This document shows positions 1-7,087 of a DNA stretch of 27,998 nucleotides, piece after piece; positions within the stretch are counted from its first letter, which is position 1, and each line of letters opens with the position of its first letter. The position numbers and the translations under genes are program-made. The notes below the pieces were generated by a model, which made no database searches, had not been told where the DNA came from, and worked only from the letters and a program-made list of their open reading frames with translations. This DNA is from Cloacimonetes bacterium UBA5835 (lineage in GTDB: Bacteria; Cloacimonadota; Cloacimonadia; Cloacimonadales; Cloacimonadaceae), in assembly GCA_002432865.1 (NCBI GenBank), contig DJGX01000051.1, forward strand, positions 3,206 through 31,203. The letters are read 5' to 3'.

Positions 1-505
1 TTGTTTCTAAAATTAAATCTGTGGAATCTGGTGCGCCACGAAGCGTTGCATGGGAAGCTGGTGGAAATCCAGCACATCTAATTGTCCGTTCAGAGGTTAG
101 CGAAGAAGATGGCAGCAGCCGTAAGGCGAGAGCCAAAGCTCTTCTTAGCGGTAAGTAAGCCATAGCGAAAGCGAACAGATTAGCCTCGTTAAACCGTGCA
201 GTCGGCCAGACTCTCAGATATGTCGAAGCCTGCAATTTGGTTGGAAGAAACGGTCAAGAGCACAACCAAAGACTGTCGGGGTTATGACTGATGGCGTGCT
301 TGCAAATGACCATGCAATGAACGTGGGAGATCCTGTGTGTCAGGGATAGCGACCATAAACCGAACTCTATAAGCGAAGCGAAGTGAGTGCGGGATACACA
401 GGAAGTCGGAGATGCCCATAGTAGTGATGATCGATGAGACAACACAACTCATCGGGAACGAAGGGGCATTGCTTCAAAGAGACCTAAAAGAAAAAGGAGT
501 ATCTT

Positions 506-1837
506 GTGATTGACGCAAGTCTAGCAAACAAGCGACGCTCGCAAATGACGAGCGAAGAAAGAGTACGCCAGCTTCAAATTAGGCTATATCGTAAAGCCAA
601 GCAGGATAAAGCCTTTCGGTTTTATGTACTGTATGACAAGCTGACCCTGGACTATATGTTGAAGGAAGCTTGGAAAAGAGTGAAACAGAACAAGGGTGCA
701 GCAGGTTACGATCGTATGAGTATTGCTGATGTCGAGAAATACGGCGTTAACCAATATCTCTGTGAATTAGCCGATGAGATTAAACGAGAGACCTACAAGG
801 CACAACCAGTTCTACGAGTGTACATCCCCAAAGCAAATGGCAAAATGCGTCCACTGGGGATACCCACAGTCAAAGACCGCATTGTTCAGATGTGTTGCAA
901 GTTGGTAATTGAGCCGATCTTCGAAGCCGACTTCCAGGATTGTTCCTATGGATTTCGGCCGAAACGCTCAGCCAAAGATGCAATCACTCGCATAAAGAGA
1001 CATATAGCTTCCGAAAGGATGCGCCAAGTCTATGATGCAGATCTGAGCGGATTCTTCGACAACATTCCTCATGATAAGTTGATGATACTTGTGGAGCAGA
1101 GAATCAGCGATCGCCGCATTCTCAGGCTCATCAGGATGTGGTTGAAAACACCAATCTTCGAGGACAATAAACTTACCAAGAGTAAAAAGGGTACACCACA
1201 AGGTGGCGTGATATCTCCACTCCTTGCCAATATTTACCTTAACCTGGTAGATAAAGCAGTGAGCAGAACAGATGGTTATTTTCATAAATATGGGGTCAGG
1301 ATCGTGCGCTACGCGGATGATTTCATCCTGGTGGCGAAGAAGATTCCAGAGCACTGTATCAAGTATCTTCAGGACATCCTGAAAAGAATGGAACTGGAGA
1401 TCAATGAAGATAAGACCAGGCTGGTCAATGTGGAGACTGATCCCTTTGATTTTTTGGGCTTTACTTTCAGGTACGATAAAGATCTGTTCGTCAAGAACAA
1501 GAAATATCTGAATATCATACCACGGAAGAAAAGCGCCCAAACAATCCGAGATAAGATCAGGGAATATTTGAGAAAGAATGGACACAAGAATCCAACTGAG
1601 CTTGTCAAGGGGTTAAATCCAATCTTGAAAGGATGGATGAACTACTATAGTATCCCCAAAGTGAGCTATCCACAGCTGGAGAAAAGAAAGCTCAGATGGT
1701 ACATGATGGAATCTCTCCATCGATATTATCGAAGGAAAAGCCAGCGTAAGAGTAAGCTATATCGCAAGAATGCTTTTGAAGAATTGACGTCCAAATATGG
1801 ACTTGTTGATCCATCAAAATACTCTTATGCAAACTAA
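506..1837 (+). CDS. ltrA: Group II intron reverse transcriptase/maturase
   Basis: The 443-residue protein encoded by the intron. It would bind the intron RNA, help it splice, and copy it into DNA at a target site. RT blocks are in order: fingers with the PLGIPTVKDRIVQ stretch near 116-128, the first catalytic aspartate in DADLSGFFD (177-185), GTPQGGVISPLLANIYL (229-245), and YADD (269-272). The maturase (domain X) region follows at about 340-410, with LNPILKGWMNYY near 370-381. Only about 35 basic residues remain after that and no HNH endonuclease is visible, so integration would depend on nicked or replicating DNA. The GTG start at 506 is preceded by AAAGGAG (about 494-499). The gene is full length with no internal stop. 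Confidence 0.93.
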   Translation: MIDASLANKRRSQMTSEERVRQLQIRLYRKAKQDKAFRFYVLYDKLTLDYMLKEAWKRVKQNKGAAGYDRMSIADVEKYGVNQYLCELADEIKRETYKAQPVLRVYIPKANGKMRPLGIPTVKDRIVQMCCKLVIEPIFEADFQDCSYGFRPKRSAKDAITRIKRHIASERMRQVYDADLSGFFDNIPHDKLMILVEQRISDRRILRLIRMWLKTPIFEDNKLTKSKKGTPQGGVISPLLANIYLNLVDKAVSRTDGYFHKYGVRIVRYADDFILVAKKIPEHCIKYLQDILKRMELEINEDKTRLVNVETDPFDFLGFTFRYDKDLFVKNKKYLNIIPRKKSAQTIRDKIREYLRKNGHKNPTELVKGLNPILKGWMNYYSIPKVSYPQLEKRKLRWYMMESLHRYYRRKSQRKSKLYRKNAFEELTSKYGLVDPSKYSYAN

Positions 1838-1868
1838 CTGCGAATGCGTACGACGAACTTTGTCGGAA

Positions 1869-1939
1869 AGCCGTGTGCGGGAAAACCGCATGCACGGTTT
1901 GATGAGGGGGGCAGGAATAAACCCCTGCCTCTACTCTAC
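1869..1939 (+). ncRNA. Group II intron domains V and VI (ribozyme core and branch domain)
   Basis: Domain V is the hairpin whose arms AGCCGTGTGCGG and CCGCATGCACGGTTT are separated by a GAAAA-type loop, containing the AGC catalytic triad. Domain VI follows as a GGGGGCAGG / CCCCTGCC-type stem with an AATAAA internal stretch, within which the branch-point adenosine would lie. This pair defines the 3' end of the intron. The identification rests on the strongly conserved domain V pattern directly downstream of a maturase ORF. Confidence 0.75.
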
Positions 1940-2068
1940 TGAAAGGATAATCCAAAGGAAGAACGGTATCCTCGTCGTCTCCCTGACAACCGAGTTCTAC
2001 TGTTTCCACGAATATTTATCATAACTTGATAGTTTATTTGTTGTGGGTTGACCAGGAGGTCAACCCTC
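1940..2068 (+). repeat. 3' flank of intron: copy 1 of a dispersed composite intergenic element
   Basis: This non-coding stretch is colinear with the region from about 27764 to 27880. Shared blocks include GGAAGAACG at the left, CAAC(C/T)GAGTT in the middle, and CTTGATAGTTT (2025-2035) followed by TTTGTTGTG at the right. There is one single-base length difference over about 88 bases. In both places a hairpin repeat cluster begins about 35 bases further on. The 5' exon (1-30) plus the first bases here reconstruct tandem AATCTGTG units. At 2045-2066 there is a perfect 9-bp stem (GGGTTGACC / GGTCAACCC) with a 4-base loop and a weak TCCTTT tail, which may terminate transcription from the intron. 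Confidence 0.55.
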
Positions 2069-2080
2069 CTTTATATCAGT

Positions 2081-2337
2081 GCCGGGTTAAAACCCGTCGC
2101 TCAAATCTGTCGTTCCTACGGAACTTGTTTTTTCTATCTTGTTCATCTTTCCACCGGGTTAAAACCCGTTGTTAATATGTGTCGTTCCTAACGGAACTTG
2201 TTCCCATTCTTACACTTTGCACCGGGTTAAAACCCGTCGCTCAAATCTGTCGTTCCTAACGGAACTTGTTCATCTGTCATTGTATGTTTTCAACGATTTT
2301 AAATCTATTGTTAGTACCTGTCATCCCTGACGGGATT
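2081..2337 (+). repeat. Double-hairpin repeat cluster 1 (four copies, A-B-A-B)
   Basis: Four copies of a 46-base unit at 2081-2126, 2154-2199, 2222-2267 and a decayed one at about 2291-2337, spaced 68-72 bases apart. Each unit has a first hairpin (CCGGGTTAAAACCCGT), a 13-14-base linker and a second hairpin (GTTCC-loop-GGAAC). The linkers come in two kinds. Type A has GCTCAAATCTGTC (copies 1 and 3). Type B has GTTAATATGTGTC or a relative (copies 2 and 4). Spacers of 20-27 bases are unrelated to one another. Function unknown; the layout recalls REP/BIME-type intergenic palindromes. Confidence 0.8.
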
Positions 2338-2603
2338 ATTTCTCTACAGCTTTCTCGGGAAAAATTATCATAGCGAATGCATTTAAGAGAATAGAATGCT
2401 TCATAACATTCATTCTATCATTTAGTTATGTTACGATTTATCAACTGCAATGCAGTAGAAACTTATCCTATTCAAGCTTCTGAATATTAGCTACAAACAT
2501 TGTAATGTAACTACTTCCGATTTCCTAATGATCTATATCTACATTATTTGAGTTTATGTGTATTCCTTGCGAGATAGCAATAATTATAGATTTACTATAG
2601 CGA
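2338..2603. other. AT-rich intergenic stretch with nothing recognisable
   Basis: About 265 bases between the repeat cluster and the end of the nuclease-like gene. It has stops in all frames, no tRNA-like clover, and only a short imperfect pairing (AGAATG / CATTCT near 2391-2415). No convincing terminator for the minus-strand ATPase-nuclease operon is visible here. Confidence 0.5.
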
Positions 2604-2885
2604 TCAATTGACTTTCTTATTAGCTAAGTTAAAATCACAATGGTGACTCTTAACTATTAACTCAATCCCATACTCTCTCATAAATTTTTTCATTACGATC
2701 TGAATATTGGATTGGATGGCTGGTGCTACCATAGTAGGAACAATAAATGCATATTTTTGGGAGCTTAAATCAACCAATGGTTTCAATATCTGGATAGTTG
2801 AACGGATTTGTTCTATTGCCTTCTTTACATCATTTCCTTTGCATTCAACCATGATTAATACTTTGCCTTCTGGGATGATGAACAT
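2604..2885 (-). CDS. C-terminal part of PD-(D/E)XK nuclease-like protein (frameshifted)
   Basis: The open frame yields 93 residues from the first ATG, but that ATG has no ribosome binding site. The frame is open upstream, where it reads K-K-C-D-Y-M-F, so the natural protein almost certainly begins in the neighbouring frame at 3070. The conserved core is CDYMFI, then seven to eight residues, then VLIMVECKG: an Asp followed by Glu-x-Lys on a beta strand, the pattern of PD-(D/E)XK nucleases. A helical region with NDVKKAIEQIRSTI follows. With the upstream part the protein would be about 155 residues. The pairing with an ABC-type ATPase suggests the nuclease or effector half of a two-gene defence module. 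This is inferred from motif and neighbourhood, not from a recognised family name. Confidence 0.55.
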   Translation of the reverse strand: MFIIPEGKVLIMVECKGNDVKKAIEQIRSTIQILKPLVDLSSQKYAFIVPTMVAPAIQSNIQIVMKKFMREYGIELIVKSHHCDFNLANKKVN

Positions 2886-3070
2886 ATAGTCACATTTTTT
2901 TTATCTTGGTCTGGTATTAAACAACCATCAATCCATACTTTGACTATAGTTTTCTTAATATTCTTGTCACAAATGATATTAAATGTTCTGTTATTTTCTT
3001 GGGCATTTGTTACTCCTGGTTTCCAACACTTACTTTTTTCTGGGTAAAGTTCTTTTAATTTTTCCACCAT
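2855..3070 (-). CDS. N-terminal part of PD-(D/E)XK nuclease-like protein (frameshifted)
   Basis: A 71-residue frame starting 6 bases after the ATPase stop codon, so it is the second gene of that operon. The reading ..DGCLIPDQDKK runs into a run of eight A on the coding strand (2895-2902). Beyond it this frame encodes only an unconserved tail before stopping. The -1 frame continues instead with C-D-Y-M-F and the nuclease-like core. One extra A, or a -1 slip on A-AAA-AAT, would fuse the two. Either the gene is a recent pseudogene, or it is expressed through ribosomal or transcriptional slippage, or the A run is a sequencing error. The start is supported by the tight spacing; the ribosome site (AGGT) is weak. 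Confidence 0.55.
   Translation of the reverse strand: MVEKLKELYPEKSKCWKPGVTNAQENNRTFNIICDKNIKKTIVKVWIDGCLIPDQDKKNVTICSSSQKAKY
2895..2902 (-). other. A8 run: frameshift point or slippery site
   Basis: On the coding (minus) strand this reads GAT AAA AAA AAT GTG in the first frame. The heptamer A-AAA-AAT fits the X-XXY-YYZ form for -1 slippage, and an A8 run is also near the length at which RNA polymerase slips. Moving back one base gives AAA TGT GAC TAT, which enters the conserved CDY motif. Confidence 0.5.
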
Positions 3071-3076
3071 AATTTT

Positions 3077-4336
3077 TTACCTGTTGCGGTAGGCAATTTC
3101 CAGCAACTGATTATATTCATTCGCAATATCAGAAGAAGCATTATCAATTTCTTCCGCGAAGATTGTTTTTTCTTCGTAATCCAAGATATCTTTTGCCGAT
3201 CCTTTATCAATGAAGTAGGCGCTAACATCATTAAAATCTATCCATTGAGTTTTGGGAATGAGTTTAGCCGTAAGTTTTGGATGTATCGCACCAGAACTAT
3301 GAGCTTGAATCAGATTTACGAAAGAAGTTAAAATATAAGGACTATGAGTCGTGATCAATAATTTATTATTTTGATTAAGGCAGTTTTCAGCAAGAAATTT
3401 AACCATATTGTATTGGGTAACGGGATAGAGATTTTGTTCCGGTTCTTCAATTATAAATAATGATCTATCGCTATTTTTATTCTGTAAACAGACAATAGCC
3501 AAAGGAATTGAGGATTGAAAACCACTTGAGCCCTGGGTTAAACTATTGGAAACACCTTTATAAATGATTTCATTTCTTCCTTCCCTTCTAATAAACTTTA
3601 GCTCCTCAATGAAAGGAATATCTACAGCATCGTCTTTTTTTATGGACTTTATGGCTTGTTCAAAATACCTACCGAACTTCAAAATACACTTTGGCAATAC
3701 AGTCATATCTTTTTTTCCTGAGCTAATAATGTTTTCAGCAAGTAAGCCAAAAATGTTTTCGGCAAGTAAGGCAAAAAAGTTTCTTTCAGATGGTATATAT
3801 ATACAGGATTCAAGAAATAATGTACTTGCTAATTGAATTATAGGGTAATTAAAAACAAATTTTATATATTCTTGTGTATCTTCTATTTTATCTGAAGTTA
3901 TTTCAAATCCTTTATTAATTAAATCTTGCTCAATCTCATTACTCTCTGATTTTAATGATTCTTTCGGTGTATTAAACCATTTATTAATATCATTAATACT
4001 AATCTTTAGTTTAGAGAGAACAAATTTTCTTAATTCTTCATCGTTTAATGTTTTTTTAAGAGAATGTTTAATTTGGTTGCTCTCAATAGTAACATTAAAT
4101 TCGGGTGTTTTATATTCCATAAAGGTATTTTCGTTGATGTCATAGTTTATGTTATAATCCACCAAGAACTTATCTAAAGTATCTGCCATTACTAATTCAG
4201 GATCATTCATAATGGAAAGAATTTTGGCAATAGTGCTTTTTCCACTGCCCTGTGTTCCAATTAGTAAGTTCACTTTTTTTAAGTTAAGTGATATATCTTT
4301 AATTGGACCAAAATTTTTTATGGTGAGAGTATTCAT
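3077..4336 (-). CDS. ABC/SMC-like AAA family ATPase of a two-gene nuclease module
   Basis: A 419-residue ATPase of the kind found in bacterial defence operons. From the chosen ATG, the N-terminal strand-loop MNTLTIKNFGPIKD leads to Walker A GTQGSGKST (about 27-35). An ABC-signature-like GSSGFQSS lies near 269-276, Walker B LFIIEEPE near 293-300, and the H-loop TTHSP near 329-333. There is no C-terminal TOPRIM domain, so it is not a full OLD nuclease; the nuclease function appears to reside in the next gene. The open frame extends 6 codons further to a TTG, but the ATG at 4336 has GAGGAG six bases upstream and is preferred. Residues about 188-203 contain an 8-residue tandem duplication. The gene is visibly more AT-rich than the housekeeping genes around it, in keeping with acquisition by transfer. 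Confidence 0.8.
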   Translation of the reverse strand: MNTLTIKNFGPIKDISLNLKKVNLLIGTQGSGKSTIAKILSIMNDPELVMADTLDKFLVDYNINYDINENTFMEYKTPEFNVTIESNQIKHSLKKTLNDEELRKFVLSKLKISINDINKWFNTPKESLKSESNEIEQDLINKGFEITSDKIEDTQEYIKFVFNYPIIQLASTLFLESCIYIPSERNFFALLAENIFGLLAENIISSGKKDMTVLPKCILKFGRYFEQAIKSIKKDDAVDIPFIEELKFIRREGRNEIIYKGVSNSLTQGSSGFQSSIPLAIVCLQNKNSDRSLFIIEEPEQNLYPVTQYNMVKFLAENCLNQNNKLLITTHSPYILTSFVNLIQAHSSGAIHPKLTAKLIPKTQWIDFNDVSAYFIDKGSAKDILDYEEKTIFAEEIDNASSDIANEYNQLLEIAYRNR

Positions 4337-4384
4337 TTCATTCTCCTCTATCAACGCAAAGTAATATCATTTTCGTTTTTTCCT

Positions 4385-4412
4385 CTTATAAAGGAAGGTT
4401 ATATTTCGTCAA
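4385..4412 (-). promoter_or_regulatory. Candidate sigma-70 promoter for the ATPase-nuclease module
   Basis: On the minus strand, TTGACG (4407-4412) and TATAAG (4385-4390) are separated by 16 bases. The -35 box lies inside the last codons of the upstream membrane-protein gene. The module therefore seems to have its own promoter rather than depending on read-through. Confidence 0.42.
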
Positions 4413-5337
4413 TATCTTTTCCTTGACCTGCTTGCCGGGATTTGTTTTTTTTTCCTTGCAGCAAGAAGAAAATACCAATTAAGGCAGGCAAAACATCATG
4501 AATAAAAAACAAAGTGAGAGTAGTGGACACAGCTTGTTCGGCAGAAAAACCAGCTCCTGCCAAAAAATGGATAGCAAATCCCTCCCGCAATCCCAAACCG
4601 GAAATAGTAATAGGGATAGTATTAGAAAATTGCGTAAGTGCCATTCTGATAAAGGTCTGCCATATATTAATAGGCAGCAAGCAATTTAGAATCAGCCAAT
4701 ATTGCACATAACAGAGGATAGTGCTAAAAGTCTGCACTGCTATAACCTTTGGAATTTGAATAGCATAAAGAGGTTTCATTGTAGCGAAATTTTTACTCAA
4801 TCCCAAAAATAGTTTAATCAGAAAAGGAAAAGATAGCAACACCAACAGCACGATTATCCAAATCCACAAAGGAAACTTGGAATAGTAAAAAATCCCAGCA
4901 ATGATAGCAAATGTCCAAGTTACCCAAGTCATTACACTTTTTTCGGCAATAGAACTCCAAAAAGAGGCAAGCACACTATTATTAGGCACATAAAAAATTT
5001 TAGCAAAGCTAGCAGGACCACCCGGAACGGCAAAACGCAAAGTTTGGCCAACAAAGTAAGAACTTACAACTGATTTCTTCTTTTCTCGAAATTTAGAGTG
5101 TAACTTCAAAGAATAATACCAGTTATGAAATTGTAAAGTATGCCGAAGAAAGCTTATGGCAATCAGCAGTAAAATTATATAAGCAGGCAAGGAAGTAATA
5201 TCTTTTAAGGCAGAGAATAAATCCACCTTTTTAAATATCTGCCACAGAATCAGAACGCTTAAGGCAAGCTTGAGAAAATATAAAATCACTTTTCCCTTTC
5301 TGCTTTTGCGGAAATTTTGGATGCTTGCCAAATTCAT
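4399..5337 (-). CDS. Flippase-like integral membrane protein (LPG synthase TM / UPF0104 family)
   Basis: A 312-residue polytopic protein with roughly seven to eight hydrophobic helices (for example about 16-36, 50-65, 135-152, 157-178, 195-220). It contains the family's conserved stretch VGQTLRFAVPGGPASFAKIFY, and FSNTIPITISGLGLREG towards the C-terminus. The family (PF03706, the membrane part of MprF without the synthase domain) is generally linked to lipid or glycolipid handling; the substrate here cannot be told. The start is 3 bases after the malic enzyme stop with no strong ribosome site of its own, so it is probably translationally coupled to that gene. The C-terminal tail is lysine-rich and likely cytoplasmic. 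Confidence 0.8.
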   Translation of the reverse strand: MNLASIQNFRKSRKGKVILYFLKLALSVLILWQIFKKVDLFSALKDITSLPAYIILLLIAISFLRHTLQFHNWYYSLKLHSKFREKKKSVVSSYFVGQTLRFAVPGGPASFAKIFYVPNNSVLASFWSSIAEKSVMTWVTWTFAIIAGIFYYSKFPLWIWIIVLLVLLSFPFLIKLFLGLSKNFATMKPLYAIQIPKVIAVQTFSTILCYVQYWLILNCLLPINIWQTFIRMALTQFSNTIPITISGLGLREGFAIHFLAGAGFSAEQAVSTTLTLFFIHDVLPALIGIFFLLQGKKNKSRQAGQGKDIDEI

Positions 5338-5340
5338 TAT

Positions 5341-6798
5341 TTAGTTCCCAAAGCGCATAATTGTTTCTTGCAAGGTGCCATCAATAATAGCTTTGTCCGG
5401 TGGCTTAAGATAACCGCTGTTCATCATTTCCAAACAGAGGGAGCGAGTTTCCCTTATTTCCCTTTGCACGATATTAAAAACCTCATTCCAGCTAAGTTCT
5501 TTCCTGGCAACATTATCTATTATTGCCTGTGTAGCCACATCGGCAGATACATAGGCAAAAACATCTTCCTCATCCATTTGGGGAATAATATACTCCGGAT
5601 TTATCCCTTTCTTTTCAGCAAAGTTTGCTAAAGAATGGGCTGCTTTAATTGCCATATTGTCTGTAATTTTGCTTGCTTGAACGGTTAAAGCGCCTTTCAA
5701 AATCCCAGGAAAACCGAGGGAATTATTTATCTGATTGGGAAAATCGCCTCTACCCGTTGCCGCAATAAAAGCACCTGCTTGTTTAGCATCGTAAGGATAA
5801 ATTTCGGGCACCGGATTGGCACAGGTAAAGACAATGGCTTTTTTTGCCATCTTACTTATCCACTGTGGCTTTATCGTATCCGGACCGGGGGTAGAAAGCG
5901 CAATTAAAACATCGGCATCCGTCAGCGCATTTTCTATACCATCTTGGCAGTCAGGATTGCTGATTTGGGCTATTTTCCACTGTTTGAATTTAGCCGGATT
6001 GTCTCTTAAATCGTATCTTTTAGGATGCAACGAGCCCTTGCTATTAAACATAATCAGCTTTTCTGGGTTTAATCCGCTCTGCATAAGGAAACTGGCAATT
6101 GTTGTATTAGACGCTCCAGCCCCGAAAAGCACGCATTTAATTTTCTTAATATCCTTATCTGCCAATTTTAGAGCATTCAGTAAACCAGCCAGAGTAACGC
6201 AAGCAGTTCCCTGTGCATCATCATGCCAAACGGGAATTGAACAGGACTGCCTTAGTTCATCCAAAACCAAATAACAATTCGGCTGCGAAATATCTTCCAA
6301 ATTCACAGCCCCAACGGAGGGCTGCAGCATTTTTACAAAATCAATGATTTTCTGGGCTTGCGGTTTTCCCTCTTCATTTCTGCTATCTATACACAGGGAA
6401 ATAGCATCGCAGGCACCCAAATATTTCATCAGCATTGCCTTTCCTTCCATCACTCCCAAGCCGCCATAAATTCCGCAATCACCATCTCCCAAGACACGAG
6501 TAGAATCGCTAACCACAGCCACAAGGTTACCCCGATTGCTAAGTTCATAAGATTTTAAGGGGTTATCGCGAATAGTAGTAGAAACAGAAGATACGCCAGG
6601 AGTGTACCAAACATTAAACCAATTAAAACCCCAAATTCCCGCTTTTGGCAGGGTTTGCATTTTCCCTTGATAGAAAGAGTGCATTTTTAGGGAAAGCTCT
6701 TTTAGAAAATAAGTTTGAGCAGCGGACTGATTTTCCGGCGCAAAAAGCTCTGAAAAGACCTCTGCCAAGTTGGAAAGATTGGCATTTAACTCATTCAT
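5341..6798 (-). CDS. maeB: NAD(P)-dependent malic enzyme (oxaloacetate-decarboxylating)
   Basis: Converts malate to pyruvate and CO2 with reduction of NAD(P). The 485-residue chain has the malic N-terminal signature YTPGVSSVSTTIRDNP, then SDSTRVLGDGDCGIYGG with the metal-binding acidic cluster. The substrate/metal stretch VWHDDAQGTACVTLAGL follows, then a Rossmann motif VLFGAGASNTTIA for the cofactor, and ANPVPEIYPYDAKQAGAFIAATGRGDFPNQ. There is no C-terminal phosphotransacetylase-like domain, so it is the short form. Cofactor preference cannot be read safely. The start ATG at 6798 has AAGGAT upstream. In an amino-acid or organic-acid fermenter it would feed C4 acids to pyruvate. The gene symbol is by family only. 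Confidence 0.9.
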   Translation of the reverse strand: MNELNANLSNLAEVFSELFAPENQSAAQTYFLKELSLKMHSFYQGKMQTLPKAGIWGFNWFNVWYTPGVSSVSTTIRDNPLKSYELSNRGNLVAVVSDSTRVLGDGDCGIYGGLGVMEGKAMLMKYLGACDAISLCIDSRNEEGKPQAQKIIDFVKMLQPSVGAVNLEDISQPNCYLVLDELRQSCSIPVWHDDAQGTACVTLAGLLNALKLADKDIKKIKCVLFGAGASNTTIASFLMQSGLNPEKLIMFNSKGSLHPKRYDLRDNPAKFKQWKIAQISNPDCQDGIENALTDADVLIALSTPGPDTIKPQWISKMAKKAIVFTCANPVPEIYPYDAKQAGAFIAATGRGDFPNQINNSLGFPGILKGALTVQASKITDNMAIKAAHSLANFAEKKGINPEYIIPQMDEEDVFAYVSADVATQAIIDNVARKELSWNEVFNIVQREIRETRSLCLEMMNSGYLKPPDKAIIDGTLQETIMRFGN

Positions 6799-7087
6799 TT
6801 TTTATCCTTTATAGCATTGTTGCCAGGTTACAATATTATCTATCTGCTTTTTTATGCCCTACAATGAATTCCTCTTCCACTCATTATCAACACCTTTACC
6901 TCTCAACCTTGAGGACGGGTTGATGATGGGTTGAGGAGGAGAGAAGGAGGAGTGGTATATTGGAATCAAATAAGGAAGGCATAGCAACTTATTAATTATC
7001 ATCCAGATAACTTATCAATATAAAACAGCTGCAAAAGCACTACCATTAAGTGATTTATATTCTATACACATAGAAATAAATATCGGA
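6799..7087. other. Intergenic region upstream of malic enzyme
   Basis: About 290 bases, presumably holding the malic enzyme promoter (a TAATAT-like -10 near 6831-6836 on the minus strand, with no clear -35). It contains an imperfect pairing of CTCTCAACC (6900s) with GGGTTGAGGAGG (about 6929-6940), and a purine-rich tract (GAGGAGGAGAGAAGGAGGAG) near 6934-6953. No gene or classical terminator is seen for either neighbour. Confidence 0.4.

Larger units (their letters stand above)
31..1939 (+). mobile_element. Group II intron with its own maturase/reverse transcriptase
   Basis: A self-splicing retroelement of about 1.9 kb. The 5' end matches the group II start consensus (GTGCGCC at 31). The catalytic domain V hairpin lies at about 1869-1900, and a domain VI hairpin follows, ending in a CTACTCTAC-type terminus. 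The reverse transcriptase ORF sits in the middle (506-1837), preceded by about 475 bases of structured RNA. The 3' boundary is placed at 1939 because introns usually end in AY. That boundary also rejoins the flanks into two near-identical copies of AATCTGTGG/A; an end at 1940 is possible. A candidate EBS1 (CAGATT, 176-181) is complementary to the last six bases of the 5' exon (AATCTG, 25-30). The ORF is intact, so the element may be active. The structural class was not determined. Confidence 0.82.

Noticed and set aside
968..1585. 205-codon minus-strand open frame
   Set aside because: It lies wholly antisense to the reverse transcriptase gene, which has all catalytic motifs.
1940..2029. 3' exon as the end of a protein gene interrupted by the intron
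   Set aside because: More than one frame is open, the best splice point puts a stop shortly after the junction, and the sequence is a copy of a non-coding repeat at 27764-27851.
2081..2337. CRISPR array (regular repeats with unique spacers)
   Set aside because: The units are 46-base double hairpins of two alternating types that differ from copy to copy, spacers are 20-27 bases, the same units recur elsewhere in pairs, and no cas gene is present.
3077..4336. OLD family nuclease
   Set aside because: The ATPase ends without the C-terminal TOPRIM domain that defines OLD proteins.
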